Assembly (NCBI GenBank): GCA_002794785.1
Contig: NBBA01000011.1
Coordinates: 186,001-250,000, forward strand
From: Coniferiporia sulphurascens
Lineage: Eukaryota > Basidiomycota > Agaricomycetes > Hymenochaetales > Hymenochaetaceae
Reading direction: 5' to 3'
Length of the DNA stretch: 64,000 bases
In this document: piece by piece, positions 11,744 through 24,200 of the stretch
Layout: every line of letters begins with the position of its first letter
How positions within the stretch are numbered: position 1 is the stretch's first letter
The notes under the pieces: generated by a model
What the model saw: only the letters and a program-made list of their open reading frames with translations
What the model was told of the DNA's origin: nothing
Database searches by the model: none
Made by a program: the position numbers and the translations under genes

Positions 11744-14464
11744 CTATTCATATTCGTCAGTAACGACGGTCGGTACACGATCGGTCAGTACGCACCCTGA
11801 GCGCCTTTCCTCTGACCTGGACATACGGGACGATAAGTATGAATAGCCCTATAATGATACTGTAAAATAGAACCGCTGAGTCAAACAAGGTAGGCAGAAG
11901 GCGCTGGTATGTAGTCACTTACGCCACTTCGACGCCGAAAGTTTGCATGGCGCCGTTCTTTGTGGCCCACGGGACCTGGAAGAATGCAACACTGAAACCC
12001 CCTAGCGTGCGTGCAAGATTGATGAGGGCAGAGATCTCTCCCTATTATGTTAGGACGTTAATTATATATGTAGGCTCGTTGTAAGTTTACAATTCAAAAG
12101 ACGAACCTTGTGGCGAGGGAAACAGTCATTGCAATAGGCGTCTAAAATAAGGGCAGTGATCAGAGATATGACTGACATGGATAGGGAGAAATAAACTGAC
12201 AAACAGCTACAGTGTTGATCATGACGGCGACTTCAGCGAGGCCCCAGCCCATTACGACTGCCCCGACGGACAACTTTTTCTGGAAGGCAGCACCTAAAAC
12301 GAGGAAACCGCACAGATACAGGGGCATAGCAATATAACAGGCCCTGTGTGCATATCAGATAAGAATAGTAAATTCAAATGAGACCATAAGTTTGACCGCT
12401 GATTAAATAAGAAAAGATAAGGGACGTACCATAAACGGGTCTCAGCTTCGAAGACACCTTTGTTCCTCTTGATCCCCGTGTTCATGAACCATTCATTCGC
12501 ATAACGGCCGATCAATTCTCCAATGATAACCGCGACCTACGTTTCAAGTTCAGCGAAGAACGTGATCGCGGCATTGAAATTGATGAGACGTACAATTGGA
12601 GTCCCATAGCTTCCCGCGATGCCGAACTGGCTGAAGCCGTATCCAACTGGTGGCGGAGATCCAAGGAACACTGCGTTCGTAGTCTATTAAAGATTCAATG
12701 CTTAGCTGTGCTTAAAGTGGGACGGTGTTAGGGGAGTCCCCCACATTGATACCAATACTGAATCCGAACACCATGGCCTCGAATATGAGAATAGACAGCA
12801 GGTGCGGCCTCCAAATGATTCTGAATGGCGCCAGGACGGCATCACTCCATGGTTCGCGGTACTTTGTCAAGCGCGCCCCTGTAAGTCCGAGGAGTGTCTC
12901 GATCCTATAACGTAGGCCTGACGACGTCCTTGGCGGTAGATCCTTGATCTTTCGATCATACAAGCTTACAAAGGCGACACATGAGGTTACATGAATGTCC
13001 AAAGAGTATATCATGGGTTATTGCACTCACGTCTCTTCCATGAAAAAGGCGATGAGTACGACAACCACAGCGCCGTATATGGCTGCTATGCCGTACGCCC
13101 AACGCCAACTGAATTGGATTTTTTTTGTTAGTCACCCGAAGAATTGAGACTTCTTAGAAGAGTAGTGAACGGACCTTGCGCGGGCAACAAGGAAGCCAAA
13201 CGCAAATGGCGAGATGAATGGGGACATGATGAATCCCATGGTCCAGATATTTAACTGACAAGAGCTCAGCCGCTTGCAAGAAAATGTAACGGTACCAACA
13301 AGCTACCTGTCGGGCCTGCAGATGGAAAGGATACATATCCGCTATGACAAAAAGACCCTATATTTCCAAAAGCCGAGGTCAAATTGGTGTTCATCCAAAA
13401 ACGAACCGAAGCGATGTCAGAAGCATGCTCACAGTGACTTGCGGGCACGTTCTGATAACCGAGGAAAGTCAGAAGGCGTTCATCGTCATGATTTACATTG
13501 CCAATCGACTTACGCAAAGAACGCATTTAGGCAGCGGAAGGCTTCGTGGAGTTTTATTCAATGCTGGAAATTTGGACGAAGATAAGGAGCTCACCTGTGA
13601 AGGTCTTCAGGGTAGGCGCGAAAGTACAACCGACCATGAAGCCAAGCGCCAGGAGTTGCGACCAGAATAGCACGGGAAGCCGTCCGAGCTTTCTCATGAG
13701 CATAACGGCGAATAGACCACCCCATCCTAACAGTAAAACATGTCAGCCGAACAGAAAACTGATTATCGGGTTATGAACGTGCCTAGAAGAAATATACTCC
13801 AGCTAATGAAAAGTGAAATCTGATTAATGTTCGTAGAACTTCATAAAGGAAACGAGAAGCCTACTTGGAAGTTAGATCGTTGATCTCGCCCGTGGTTGTA
13901 TCAAATTGAGCGGCTAATGCGAATATACCCGCAATACCTGTTTCGACAGCGGGTGAACTGCCCGTTACGAAAATTTGAGCGCAGATTATCAGGCCTACCT
14001 ACACCCGAGTCGAAATCGGGAACGATAGCCGCCAGTGTGATAATGAGGAGATGTATCAACTTCCGCGTGTCCGACCACTATGGTCGACCAGCGGCAGGAG
14101 GAATGACACACGTAAGGAGATGCAACATCCGCGAGTGGATAGAGGTTCTCTTACATTTTGCGGATCCCTAGGGTCATCCGATGGTTGTGGCCAGAGGACC
14201 TTTGTCCCGTCGGGCGACAATTTCAGTCGAGACGCCACGGCTTCGCCAAATTCCAACTTCGCTTCTCTGCGCAGGAAGGCGAAATAAGCGGTCCAGAAAT
14301 ATCACCGAAGAACGTAGTAAGACTCACTCTGGGTCAACGACCAAACTGCCCGACTTTTCTTCATAATAGTTCGTGAGGTCGATCTCGGAGCTGTGACTGC
14401 TCTCCTGCTCCGAGTTGCCTTTTTCCGAGTCCACTCCGGCGATCTTCTCGTTTTCGGAAGCCAT
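11744..14464 (-). CDS. MFS transporter (fungal drug/metabolite exporter-like)
   Basis: Multi-exon membrane transporter. The ATG at 14464 opens a hydrophilic N-terminal tail (MASENEKIAGVDSEKGNSEQ) running to PSDDPRDPQNWSDTRK; the DPxNWS segment just before the first membrane span is characteristic of fungal MFS drug:H+ antiporters. Membrane segments follow over many short exons: LLIITLAAIVPDFDSG, WSIFLLGWGGLFAVMLM with RKLGRLPVLF, FIMSPFISPFAFGFLVARAS, WRWAYGIAAIYGAVVVVLIA with FFMEET, then after the loop ILIFEAMVFGFSIGI, AVIIGELIGRYANEWFMN and a final span IIIGLFILIVPYVQ. The stop TAG is at 11744-11746 after TDEYE. The family match rests on motif order; the substrate is unknown. Export of a terpenoid from the nearby pathway is possible, but three unrelated genes lie between. 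Confidence 0.85.
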
Positions 14465-16692
14465 AGCGTCGGGGCAGCAACACAGTGGCGGTGAAAGGCG
14501 GGTGGGGGAACGTCAACCGCGGGGCAGCGAGAGGGGAGGGAACGCGTCCCCCACTGTTTTATATCGCGCCTAGTACACACTTTGGCCTTCTGAATTGGTC
14601 AAGTATGTGAAGCGCGGGTCTGGGAAATCGCTTCCGGTACTGGCTTTCACATGGGGGAGACATACACACGGGTCAGAATTGGGTTAAGATTGGGGTTCGT
14701 CGTCAGCATCTTTAGATATCAGATCCTGAACCCTGAGGACGCAAGTTTGTACCGAGGACCCTCCATTGGCCGTCCCCGGACTGCGGCCGCCCGCATATGC
14801 AACGAAGTTCTATTTGAAGGTTCTGCAATTGCCTAGCCGGGTTACTGAGTCCGAATTGCAAATCAACAAGAGTCAACTCCCCAGTTTCCACTGAGATACT
14901 ACCCAGCGACCCAGCCTCACACATTCACACCGCTCCTGAGAACACAGCAGCCGAAGAGAAGCTTCACTGAGCTAAGGTCGTGAAGCTATGTGGGAAGAAC
15001 GAAGGTGTGGGTTAATCTGATTAACCCTCTTCGAATTCTTGATCCAGCTCGGTTATCCCTACAAGTTGAGCGCCCGCAGCCAAATACACGTGTCACGTGA
15101 GGTCTAATCATAACTCGACTCCCGAGTCCCGACTCGGAGTTGCCCCCTCTCAAGATCGGAACCAGATACATGAAAAGAAATAAACGCAATGCAGACAAAC
15201 ATACCAGGGGTTGTCAATACTTGGTCGGGCGGTGAAATGGGCGGAAGAGGTCAGCAGCCACTGTTCCAGGTCTTGTGAGTGGACGCGGGTAGCCCCCGGA
15301 TGAAAGGTTGATGCGATGTGTTGTCTCCACTGGTTGTAGAACCCGGGTGCGTTTTGGACGTAACATTCGCGATGCCACGCAGTCGCATGAACACATCTCG
15401 CGTCTCGCGGTCGTCCGTCCCTACTTCGACCAATGGGAAGATGAACCGACTTTCATGAGCGAGTCATGTCCTTGTTCTTGAGACTAGCAGTTATAGCCGC
15501 TAGGAGTACAGGACTGCCCCTCTGACCTCGGCGGTGAAAGGAGACGGTCGGTCGGTAGCTTACTTTATGATCCCTGGACCTTATCCACTCTAAATCAGCT
15601 CGAGTTCAGTACACAGGCGCCGGGCATCCGAGTCTTAATTTTCTTCAGGAGAAGTCGGTACTTGTCTTTCTTCCAGTCTACTCTTGTAAGAAGCTGGACA
15701 AACATAGTTTGGTGTAAGCAATCCGCATATTTATATCCAGTCCGAACCGTCTCTCCCGCATACATCCTTCCACATTGTTCGACTTCGTGCCTCGATCTTG
15801 AATAAGACTCACGCGTTCCTTAATGTCAAAAGCGAGATAATCAAATTGATTGAAGAACTGACGGAGGGATAAAATGGTCACAAGGAATCCAGTACTGGTT
15901 TGTACTTACCCGAGTCCTGCAGGCTCTTCCATCAATATTAATTGCGCAGACTCTTCCACTGGCCCCTGTTACGAGCTGAGAGTTTCGTCCTTGCACATTT
16001 CCTGTCTTAACAAGCTTCCGCAACTGAATCCATCTCGTGGGAGTCGAGCCCGCAGAGCTGGATACCAAGTCTAGACGCAATTGTGCAGGTTGCACACCCA
16101 AGCCTCAAGCCACATTTAATACTGGGTTCCACAAAGCCCGACGATCCGTATTTGACGTTCTTCGCCTAGCTGTGCCTGCCCTTTCTCTAAAATTTCTCGG
16201 AAGCTTAGAACCGTGGACACCTCCCGCTTGATCGATACACGCGCGGATGCGAGGACCAGGGGCGCGCAAACGGCGGACTGGGTGCACAGTGTGCACTTAA
16301 CACGCCGTCGGTGAACGAGACGACCCACCCCTGGACTCCTTGTCGTTCGCGGGCTTCTTTTATTTGTGTCCGGGCGCAAGAGTCAGTCTTCATTGTACTT
16401 TGCACAGATAGCTGTACCTGCAGCCGCATTGCGACGCATTTGCGGACCCTGGGTAAGAAGGCATGTCAAATCGGAAGAAACCATCTATTGTCGTGCTAAC
16501 GTGAGTGCGTAGATTAATTAAAATTAATAAAATTGAAAAATCGTGGACCGGCATGATCAGAACAAAAAAGATCCATCCTCCCCGAAACAAAGAGCGGGTC
16601 CTAAACGAAATCCTTGACCTAACAAAAGGTCACTGAAAGGAGCGTGATACGATCCTATGCACGATGTACCACACAATGGTCCTCCCCCCCTT
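14465..16692. other. Intergenic, 2.2 kb without recognisable gene
   Basis: Only short open frames without motifs, in both strands. I see no repeat with terminal inverted repeats, no tRNA-like fold and no transposon domain. It should include the MFS promoter (right of 14464) and the 3' flank of the MATE gene. Confidence 0.45.
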
Positions 16693-18804
16693 TTAAGCCT
16701 GCAACCTGGCCTCCTCCGCACGCGCATGCTCGTCGGCTACGCGATCTTTCTCAAGTCGTGTCCGCACCTTTTGCACCTCGTGCGGCCAGTCCGTACGCAG
16801 ACAGAGCCATACCCCAACGACTGCGGAATACCCGAGCGCGATGGTGAGTCCTGCCCAGAGGCCCGGAAGTTTCCACTCGCACGGAAAGGCCAGCCAGAGC
16901 CCGATGGGTAAACCAATAACATAGTAAGCACTAAACGCAGGCAGGTGAGAACACCTTCCCTGTTAAAACGAGATGGCAATAGAAACAAACCTAAGATTCA
17001 GCAGAGCTCCCGTAAACTGCCTGCCGCGCGCGCGCAGAATACCGCCCGTGCAGGCAGAGAGGCAGTCACCGATTTGGAAGAGCGCCACGAGTGGAAGGAT
17101 AATAGCCACGAGCGAAACAACCTCTGCGACAGTAATTTTTCGGAAACGTACACCATGCCAAGGAATCATATCACTTACCCGGATCATCATTAAAAAGGTA
17201 GCCCCACGACCTGCGGAACGTGAAGAACACCGTACTGTATTAAGGAGGCTCATCAATACACAAACACTTAATGAAGACCAGATGCACGTACCTATTGAAG
17301 CACGCGATGAGGAACGCGACTAAAAGAGACACTTTGGCGGCAATGTCTGCGCGCCGCGCGTTTTCCTCGCCGAGTAGATTACCGATGCTAACAGAGGTCC
17401 AATGACGTGTGAGTAAGCCTGGGTAATCAGCGATGGTGAAGATAAAGCTTACCGAACGGATGCAGCTATGCTGAGCGCGAACGGTGCCTGATAACTTGTT
17501 GAAGCGGATACAAGAAGGACGGACTGCGTTGCCAGCGCCACGGGACCAATACTGCCGGAGACAGCTTTAGGGCAAGAAGCGTAAGTCAAGAGAATGAAAC
17601 TTACAAGCTTGCAGCCACTGAATTTGGGAAAACCAAAGTCAGCATTGGAATATAGTGGTGGACCTTAACTCACATCCGGCGAGTTCCCAGGACCACCATT
17701 CGGATGCAGTCTGGCCAACACCAGCGAGGCCGAGTCGGAAGAGGACACCTAGATTTGTGAACGCGCGTTTAGAGAACGGGTGCCAGGCAACACGCGGTGC
17801 GTAGAAGATGCCGTAGAATATGAACAGGAGAGCGCCGAGGTTAACAGAGATAGCAGCAGCTAGGGGGGCCCCGATGAAACCGAACCGGAGCCAGGCAGGT
17901 CCCCAAACAAGCAAATAGTTGAGAAGCACGTTGATTGGTGCAACAATAACGAGAATGCGAGTGGGGAGGTCAAATAGGCCCTGGGACTGGAAGTATCGGC
18001 GGGCGACCTGATTAACGGCGTATGCGGGTAGACCAAAAAGTGACCAGCGAAGATAAATAGCGGCAAGATGTGCAATCTCAGGGTCCTGGCGCGCATAAAG
18101 GAGGATGGTTTCGGCTTCATACCAAATGGCGGCAATGGGAATTAGAGTTGTGGCAATGACGACAGACATACGTTGGCACCAGAGGCCGACGAGCTGGGGC
18201 TGACTTGAGGTCCACGCAGAAGGTAGCATGGTATCAAGTGTGGATACAAAGCCTTGGAGGATACTGTAGCCCGTGACGGACGCGGTCATTGAGCCGAGGG
18301 TTGCTGCGGCAAGCGCAACGGTGGAGAGGTGTCCGATAGACACTACAGAAGAAATAACGAGCGAGTACTCGAGGAGATGAGTGCTGTGAGGTGGAGTGAG
18401 ATAGTACCAGAAGGAAAGACAGTAAAGCAAATATTCACTAACCCGAAGACAGGCAGGGTATATTTCATCAGAATTTTAGTCTCCTCCCAGTACTGGGACC
18501 GGACACTAGTGAGTGCCATGTCTTCGCCATCGACGGCCTCTTCGATGCGCGGCACGGACGTGCCAAGAAGGGGGGTGTTTTCGGATAGGACCTTCCACGG
18601 GTCGGCGCTGCTGCTACTACTGCTGCTTGGGCTGGCGGTGGGAGCCATGGAGGGATTCGGTGGTCGGGCCCGCTTTCCGTCTAGAATGGACTCGTTGTCG
18701 TTGTCTGCGGCCGGGTGCGCAGCATGTGTGCCTGCATAGCGGGAAATGACAGCATAATCGGAGGGAAGAGAGGAGGGCGTCCCGTGGTGGTATGAGGAGG
18801 ACAT
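16693..18804 (-). CDS. MATE family multidrug/toxin efflux transporter
   Basis: H+- or Na+-coupled antiporter of the MATE family. The ATG at 18804 opens a Ser-rich cytosolic tail of about 100 residues with an acidic dileucine-type sequence SENTPLLG, known in fungal vacuolar membrane proteins as a sorting signal. Membrane spans follow: YSLVISSVVSIGHLSTVALA, the family-typical GFVSTLDTMLPSAW with SSQPQLVGLWCQR, RWSLFGLPAYAVNQVARRYF, QSQGLFDLPTRILVIVAPIN, RLGLAGVGQTASEWWSWELA, then later exons RIGNLLGEENARRADIA and GDCLSACTGGILRARGRQ. Two halves of six spans fit the family. The stop TAA is at 16693-16695 after ARLQA. A vacuolar or plasma membrane role in detoxification is inferred from family knowledge only. 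Confidence 0.92.
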
Positions 18805-18970
18805 ATTCTTTAGCGCAGGATTTTGAAGAACATTAGTCTTTAGGTGTTAAGTACAAAAATATATCCAGACTTAGCCGTCCTTACTTAATGACTCAGATGT
18901 TTGCCGTGTGGGGAAATAGGCTTTCCGGATGAAGTAAGCCGAAATGGGCGGGACTAGAACCGATTATGTA

Positions 18971-19223
18971 CAGGTGGATGTAAAAAGTTACGGACCGGCC
19001 AAAAAAGGAAGAAGGTTCACACTGAGCATCAAAGACTTTTTTCGCTGCTCATGCAGGGCAAACAACTTGACTCAGTATAGGAGGTCCTTATAGTTAGTGT
19101 TAAAATATATTGGCATACCTATGTACAAGCTGCAGTCATGTTTTGGCTCATAAAAAAGATTTGAATGAGGGTGTCTAATCTCCTTCCTTTTTTGGTCGGT
19201 CCGTAACTTTTTACATCCACCTG
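18971..19223. mobile_element. MITE with ~42-bp terminal inverted repeats and TA target duplication (Tc1/mariner-like)
   Basis: Non-coding element of 253 bp. The left end (18971-19012, starting CAGGTGGATGTAAAAAGTTA) is the reverse complement of the right end (19182-19223) over about 42 bp with one mismatch. Both ends are flanked by TA (18969-18970 and 19224-19225), the target duplication of Tc1/mariner transposases. There is no transposase frame inside, so it would need one in trans. The near-perfect inverted repeats suggest a young insertion. Confidence 0.85.
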
Positions 19224-20287
19224 TATGTTCAATTAATATTGACATTAATATTGTTACATACTGTACGATCTACTCGGATGCTTCGCTCTGCGCCATTGTA
19301 ATTGCGCCATCCTACTTTAAATAAGGCTCTCGCACAATCAGTGCAAAGCCGAGGTCCCCAGCACAAATGCACGTCCGTGTCTTCTGGTAAACTCGTTTTT
19401 CGGCGAATAAGAGACGCGTCGTGTGAGGTTGCCACCAAACCATAGCAAGTGGAAGGAGGCAAATCGGACATCATACAATCGACGTTCATGAGCGGTTTGA
19501 CTCGGTTATGGCGAGTAGAAGGAATTCCAAACAACAGCTAAAGGGAATTCTCTTACTGTAGAACTTAGATGCGGTGAGTTGCAATTGGCGGGCATTTCTG
19601 ACACCCAAACAAGGGACCTTGAGAGGAACGTGCTGACGCACATGCTATGGAGTTTAGAGCTCAAGTTGCAACGTCCGCGTCGAGTCACGCAATCTTGACG
19701 GTGACGGGCGAAGCGAATCTATATGCTTGCGATCCGAGCTATGGCCTTGCAACGGACCGAGGACGTCGAGCTTGGGGTCCAATTCGTTAATCCGGTCAGT
19801 CAGGTAGTAATGTTGTTCAGGCATGAAGTCACTAATTGCTGTAGGTCAAGACGATTGGAGTCATTGGACTGAAATATGCAAAGTTAAATTAAGCGCTGTA
19901 AGAATATTCCCTGTTCAGCAGTAATCAAGTATATTCTAGGTAGTAGATAAGTAAAAGTGAAATAAAGTGGAACGTTGAACCACTCACCTCAGCGCGCGGT
20001 GTATCGAGCATGAGGTGGGTATATGCGCGTGAACGAGAATAAACGCACATATCGGAGTGTGAAAATAAATACCAAAAAGAGAGGAGAAAAATATTACTCA
20101 GCCCGGGTTGACTTGCCCATGCACAGTCCTCGGCGACCCTCTAAAAGAGCAGTGCTGGCCGTGCTTTGTAGAAAGTTCTATGCGCGCTCAGTGCAATGAC
20201 AAAGTACTCGATTCGATGAGTATCTACCTATGCGCGCTAATACATTAGTTAGCATGTAAACTACTCATTGTGATGCCAATCACTACT

Positions 20288-20318
20288 CACCTCAGTACAA
20301 TGACAAAGTACTGAGGTG
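20288..20318. repeat. Perfect 11-bp inverted repeat (hairpin)
   Basis: Arms CACCTCAGTAC and GTACTGAGGTG around a 9-nt loop. No function can be assigned. Confidence 0.7.
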
Positions 20319-21204
20319 TTTCGAACGCTACGCTACGACTATATGCAAGAGGAACTGTACAGTTGTCAGGTAATTATATAATCAGTTTTGCGCGGAAGGA
20401 GCTGATGGAAAGAACATACGAAAGAGGAATATTGATCGCCATCAAGTGGTGACGTGACTCGTGTGACCATGTGCGGCAATACTTACTACCGGAAACTCGA
20501 CTTCCCTGGTCTCTGTTTATCGTCTGCTGGCGCAGTGGACGTCGGAAATCAGAAAAGCCAGGCAAAACAGCAGAAGCATGACCTCCAGGCGAACAGATTT
20601 ACTACAGTATGCTCCCGGGCCCGGGCCGTCGCTGTTCACAAATCGTCCCGCTCCCTCAGCTGTCGAGCTTTCCGAGCGGAATGACGCTGTGGGGCATATC
20701 TACCCGATTTTTTAAATCTTCCTTTACTGGGCGCGACAGCGGATGCAACTCTGGCGGTCCGGATCGCCTCGCTCTGGCTGATATAATCTGCATGAAATCG
20801 CACTTCAAGTTGACGCACACTTCAATCTCTTGGGGTCCAACCAGTCCACATGGTTGTATGTACCGCATAATGCTTATTCCTTTTCTCTGTCAACCGGGAA
20901 TTTCAACAAATACTTCTTATCGCCTACTTCAAGTAGAAAAAAAGGATTTACGGTCCGCGCAACGTATAATCACGGGACCGATTTGTGCTTCTATGTACTC
21001 GCATAATTTCGACGCTTCTTGCTTGCGAGCACATGTCCACTTCTTGATCATGCCATCCCCCTCCCCTACCTTTCCCGTAACTTTTATGCATTCTCCCGCT
21101 GGCGCGCACGGACCGATGCTCGCTCCAATGCCTGCTTAAATACGCGGTGGTCCCAAAGTCGTGATACGCAGCGCAAACGCCTCCTTGCAAGAGCAACCCG
21201 GAAT

Positions 21205-24200
21205 ATGCTGTTACGCTCTCTCGCCCTAATTACTGGGCTCGTATATGTGGCCAAGGCCGCGAACTTCACGGTCGTAGTAAATGGCACGGCCAGCCATTCT
21301 ATACCAGATACGTTGTGTGAGTTCGTTGTCAGGCCTTTTTTGACGCACTGGACTCACCTCTGCATCTACTTCTGAATCACCGATAGTTGGGCTTATGTTC
21401 GAGGTATGATCACGTATTGTGTTGCAGTGCCAATCGTTTGACTTTGGTCGCCTCCTTGAAAATAGGATATAAGTGTGAGTACTTGCCTTCTGGTCTTACG
21501 CTTTCCAACTGACGTCCCACGTTTCAGCATGTACGCATATCTTCATAAAGTTAACAAGCCGGAATTTAGTTTAACCCGTATTAACAGAGTGGAGACGGGG
21601 GCCTTTACGCCGAGCGTGAGTCGACGTCTTCCTCTCATCCGGTGACCATTCTTACCAATCTACACAGTACTACAAAACCGCGCATTCCAGCAAGTTACAC
21701 CGGGTATGCTTTCATATATCATTACCAGCTTCTTTTATTTCAAATACTCAGGTCACTTGCTATTATATAGGCTCGTCCAGCGCCCTGAACGCATGGTCTG
21801 CAGTTAATGGTGCCGAAATCAGCGTCGTGAACTCGACGTCGCCGTTGTCATCCGCCCTTCCGAATTCGTTACAGGTACAAGTTCCTGCGAATAGTTCAGG
21901 TGCTGTTGGCGTGGCAAACGCCGGTTATTTCGGTGCGTATTCCTCATTCATTTTCTATTCATAGCGTGCTCACCCGTTTTGCCACGTGGTGTGTAGGAAT
22001 TAAGGTGGATCATACATGGACCTACAGCGCTTCCTTCTTCTTTAAGTTCGCCGAGGGATCGACGTTCAAAGGTGCCCTCACGACTTCACTCGTCGGACTC
22101 GACGGCACCGTGTTTGCCTCGTCTTCAAAGAAGGTTTCGGGCGCGAGTGCGACGGGTTGGACTGAATTCTCCACGAAGCTCATCCCGACTCATTCCGCGT
22201 CCAACACCAACAACTCGCTCACTGTTACTCTGGATGGCGAGGGTGCTTCGGGGGAGACGGTCTTCTTCTCGATGTTCTCGCTCTTCCCTCCTACGTACAA
22301 GAACAGAGAGAATGGCATGCGCGTGGATATAGCACAGGTAGGTCTAATTTCATGGTGCTACCAAATCACGCAAGTATAGGGACTCACATGCTCTCCAGGC
22401 GCTTGCGGATATGAAGCCTGCATTCTTCCGATTCCCCGGCGGGAACAACTTGGTGAGCACCTGCAGTCCTCTCTTATTTGATTAGGAGCCTAGTCTAATA
22501 CCGGATAACCGCGAACAGGAAGTACGTAGGACAATGGCTGAATGGATCCAAATAGTGCCTAATGATATACCGATTTACTTAGGGACAATCCATAGGTGGA
22601 GGTGGATATGGAACAACACGGTTGGACCTCTTGTCGATCGCCCCGGCAGACTGGGTGACTGGGGCTACATCAATACCGAGTAAGAACACGATTAAGCCAG
22701 CCTCACATGGTTTATATAACCTAACACGACTCTCTAGTGGTCTTGGGCTCAAAGAATATCTGGATTTCATCGAGGATGAGGGCATGCAGTCAATCATGGC
22801 TGTCTGGGCTGGCAAGTCTACTTTCTTTTACCTGGGACTACAGTCTTTTTGAGACAAAGCTTCCGCAGGGTACTCCTTCGGTGGTACGGTCGCTGAGGCC
22901 GACATTACTCCCTACATACAGGAAGCAATAGACCAGGTCGGAGGAACAAATAAGTTTTCTTCATAGTAACTTAAAGTTTGGTCTGCAGATCAATTTCGTC
23001 ATTGGAGACCCGGCGACTAGCAAAGCAGGTAAGTCGTGGTCCTGGGGAAATGTTACATATGACTCATTTAACCTTCTTGAAGCCGCGCTTCGGGCCTCAC
23101 TTGGACATCCGGAGCCGTACCCTCTGAAATGGGTTGAGATCGGAAATGAGGACTTCTTCGCGGCCGACACTTACGGAGCTTACCGATGGAGCAACTTCGT
23201 GGGGAACCTCAGCGCAGCCTTCCCTCAGCTCCGTTAGTGCTTTTCCTGATCGATCGATGACGCGTTTAACAAAAAATGTTACAGAATTCCTCGCTACATC
23301 TGACACATTTGACCCTGTTCTAACGCCTAGTCCGGAACTTTACGACATTCATGTCTACCAGACACCTAGTACGTTGATCATCAATGAAGTTTCCACCAGA
23401 CAACTAACGGCGAATTAGCCTGGTTCGCCCAGAATTCATTCATTTACGATGGCTTTGAGGTATGTAGGGCCTGGGGCGCAAGCGGATGTTTGAGGCTGAC
23501 GTGTTTGTATATAGCGCAACGGGACGAAATACTTTGAGGTATGTTCCCATGATACAGATAAAACTCGTGAACAGCGAATAAAGTGACAACCGAACAGGGC
23601 GAATATGCAGCAGTCTCGACGAACGCGGACGACATATTCGGGACTCCCGCCGACGGTCGTTTCTCCTATCCAGTCATGTCCGGTATGCTACTCCTGCGGA
23701 GAGTATTCCAAAAGTACAGAAGAGTAATTTTTCGCATTATACAGGATCTACGGGGAAGCAGCGTTTATGACTGGACTTGAAAGAAACGCCGATATTGTCT
23801 TCGCTGCTTCGTACGCGCCTCTTCTCCAGGTTCGTCGACACTCTTTTCCTTTAAGTGCTTAGCTCAATACTTTATTTAGAGTGTCGACGATTTCCAATGG
23901 GTATGTGCACTTTTAGTCAGCTTGATGCCTTCTCTAACATGGCGTTCTAGACCCCTAACTTGATCAGTTTCGAGTGCGTTTCATGATGCAATATTTTACG
24001 CTCATCTATCTGATTGATTGTCGTCCTTCTCTAGCGCTGGCACTGTATACCTGTCTACTAGCTATTACGTGCAGAAGGTGAATGCGCACGCATTTCCACA
24101 TCTAACCCAAGTGAACTTATTTTGGGTGTTATTCGTAGCTCTTCAGCTTGAGCAAGGGTACAGAATATCTTCCGAGCACACTGCCCGCAGTTGATGGGAC

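Larger units (their letters stand above)
18805..21204. other. Intergenic, 2.4 kb containing the MITE and short palindromic repeats
   Basis: Apart from the MITE I see no gene. A 31-nt perfect hairpin lies at 20288-20318 (11-bp arms, 9-nt loop AATGACAAA), and a related copy of its core lies near 20191-20206. The last few hundred bases should be the promoter of the GH51 gene. Confidence 0.5.

Noticed and set aside
1..18804. One continuous secondary-metabolite cluster from the SDR to the MATE gene
   Set aside because: PRP3, MRPL16 and a hypothetical gene lie in the middle and no dedicated regulator is seen; only the three-gene core at 1-6.4 kb is supported.
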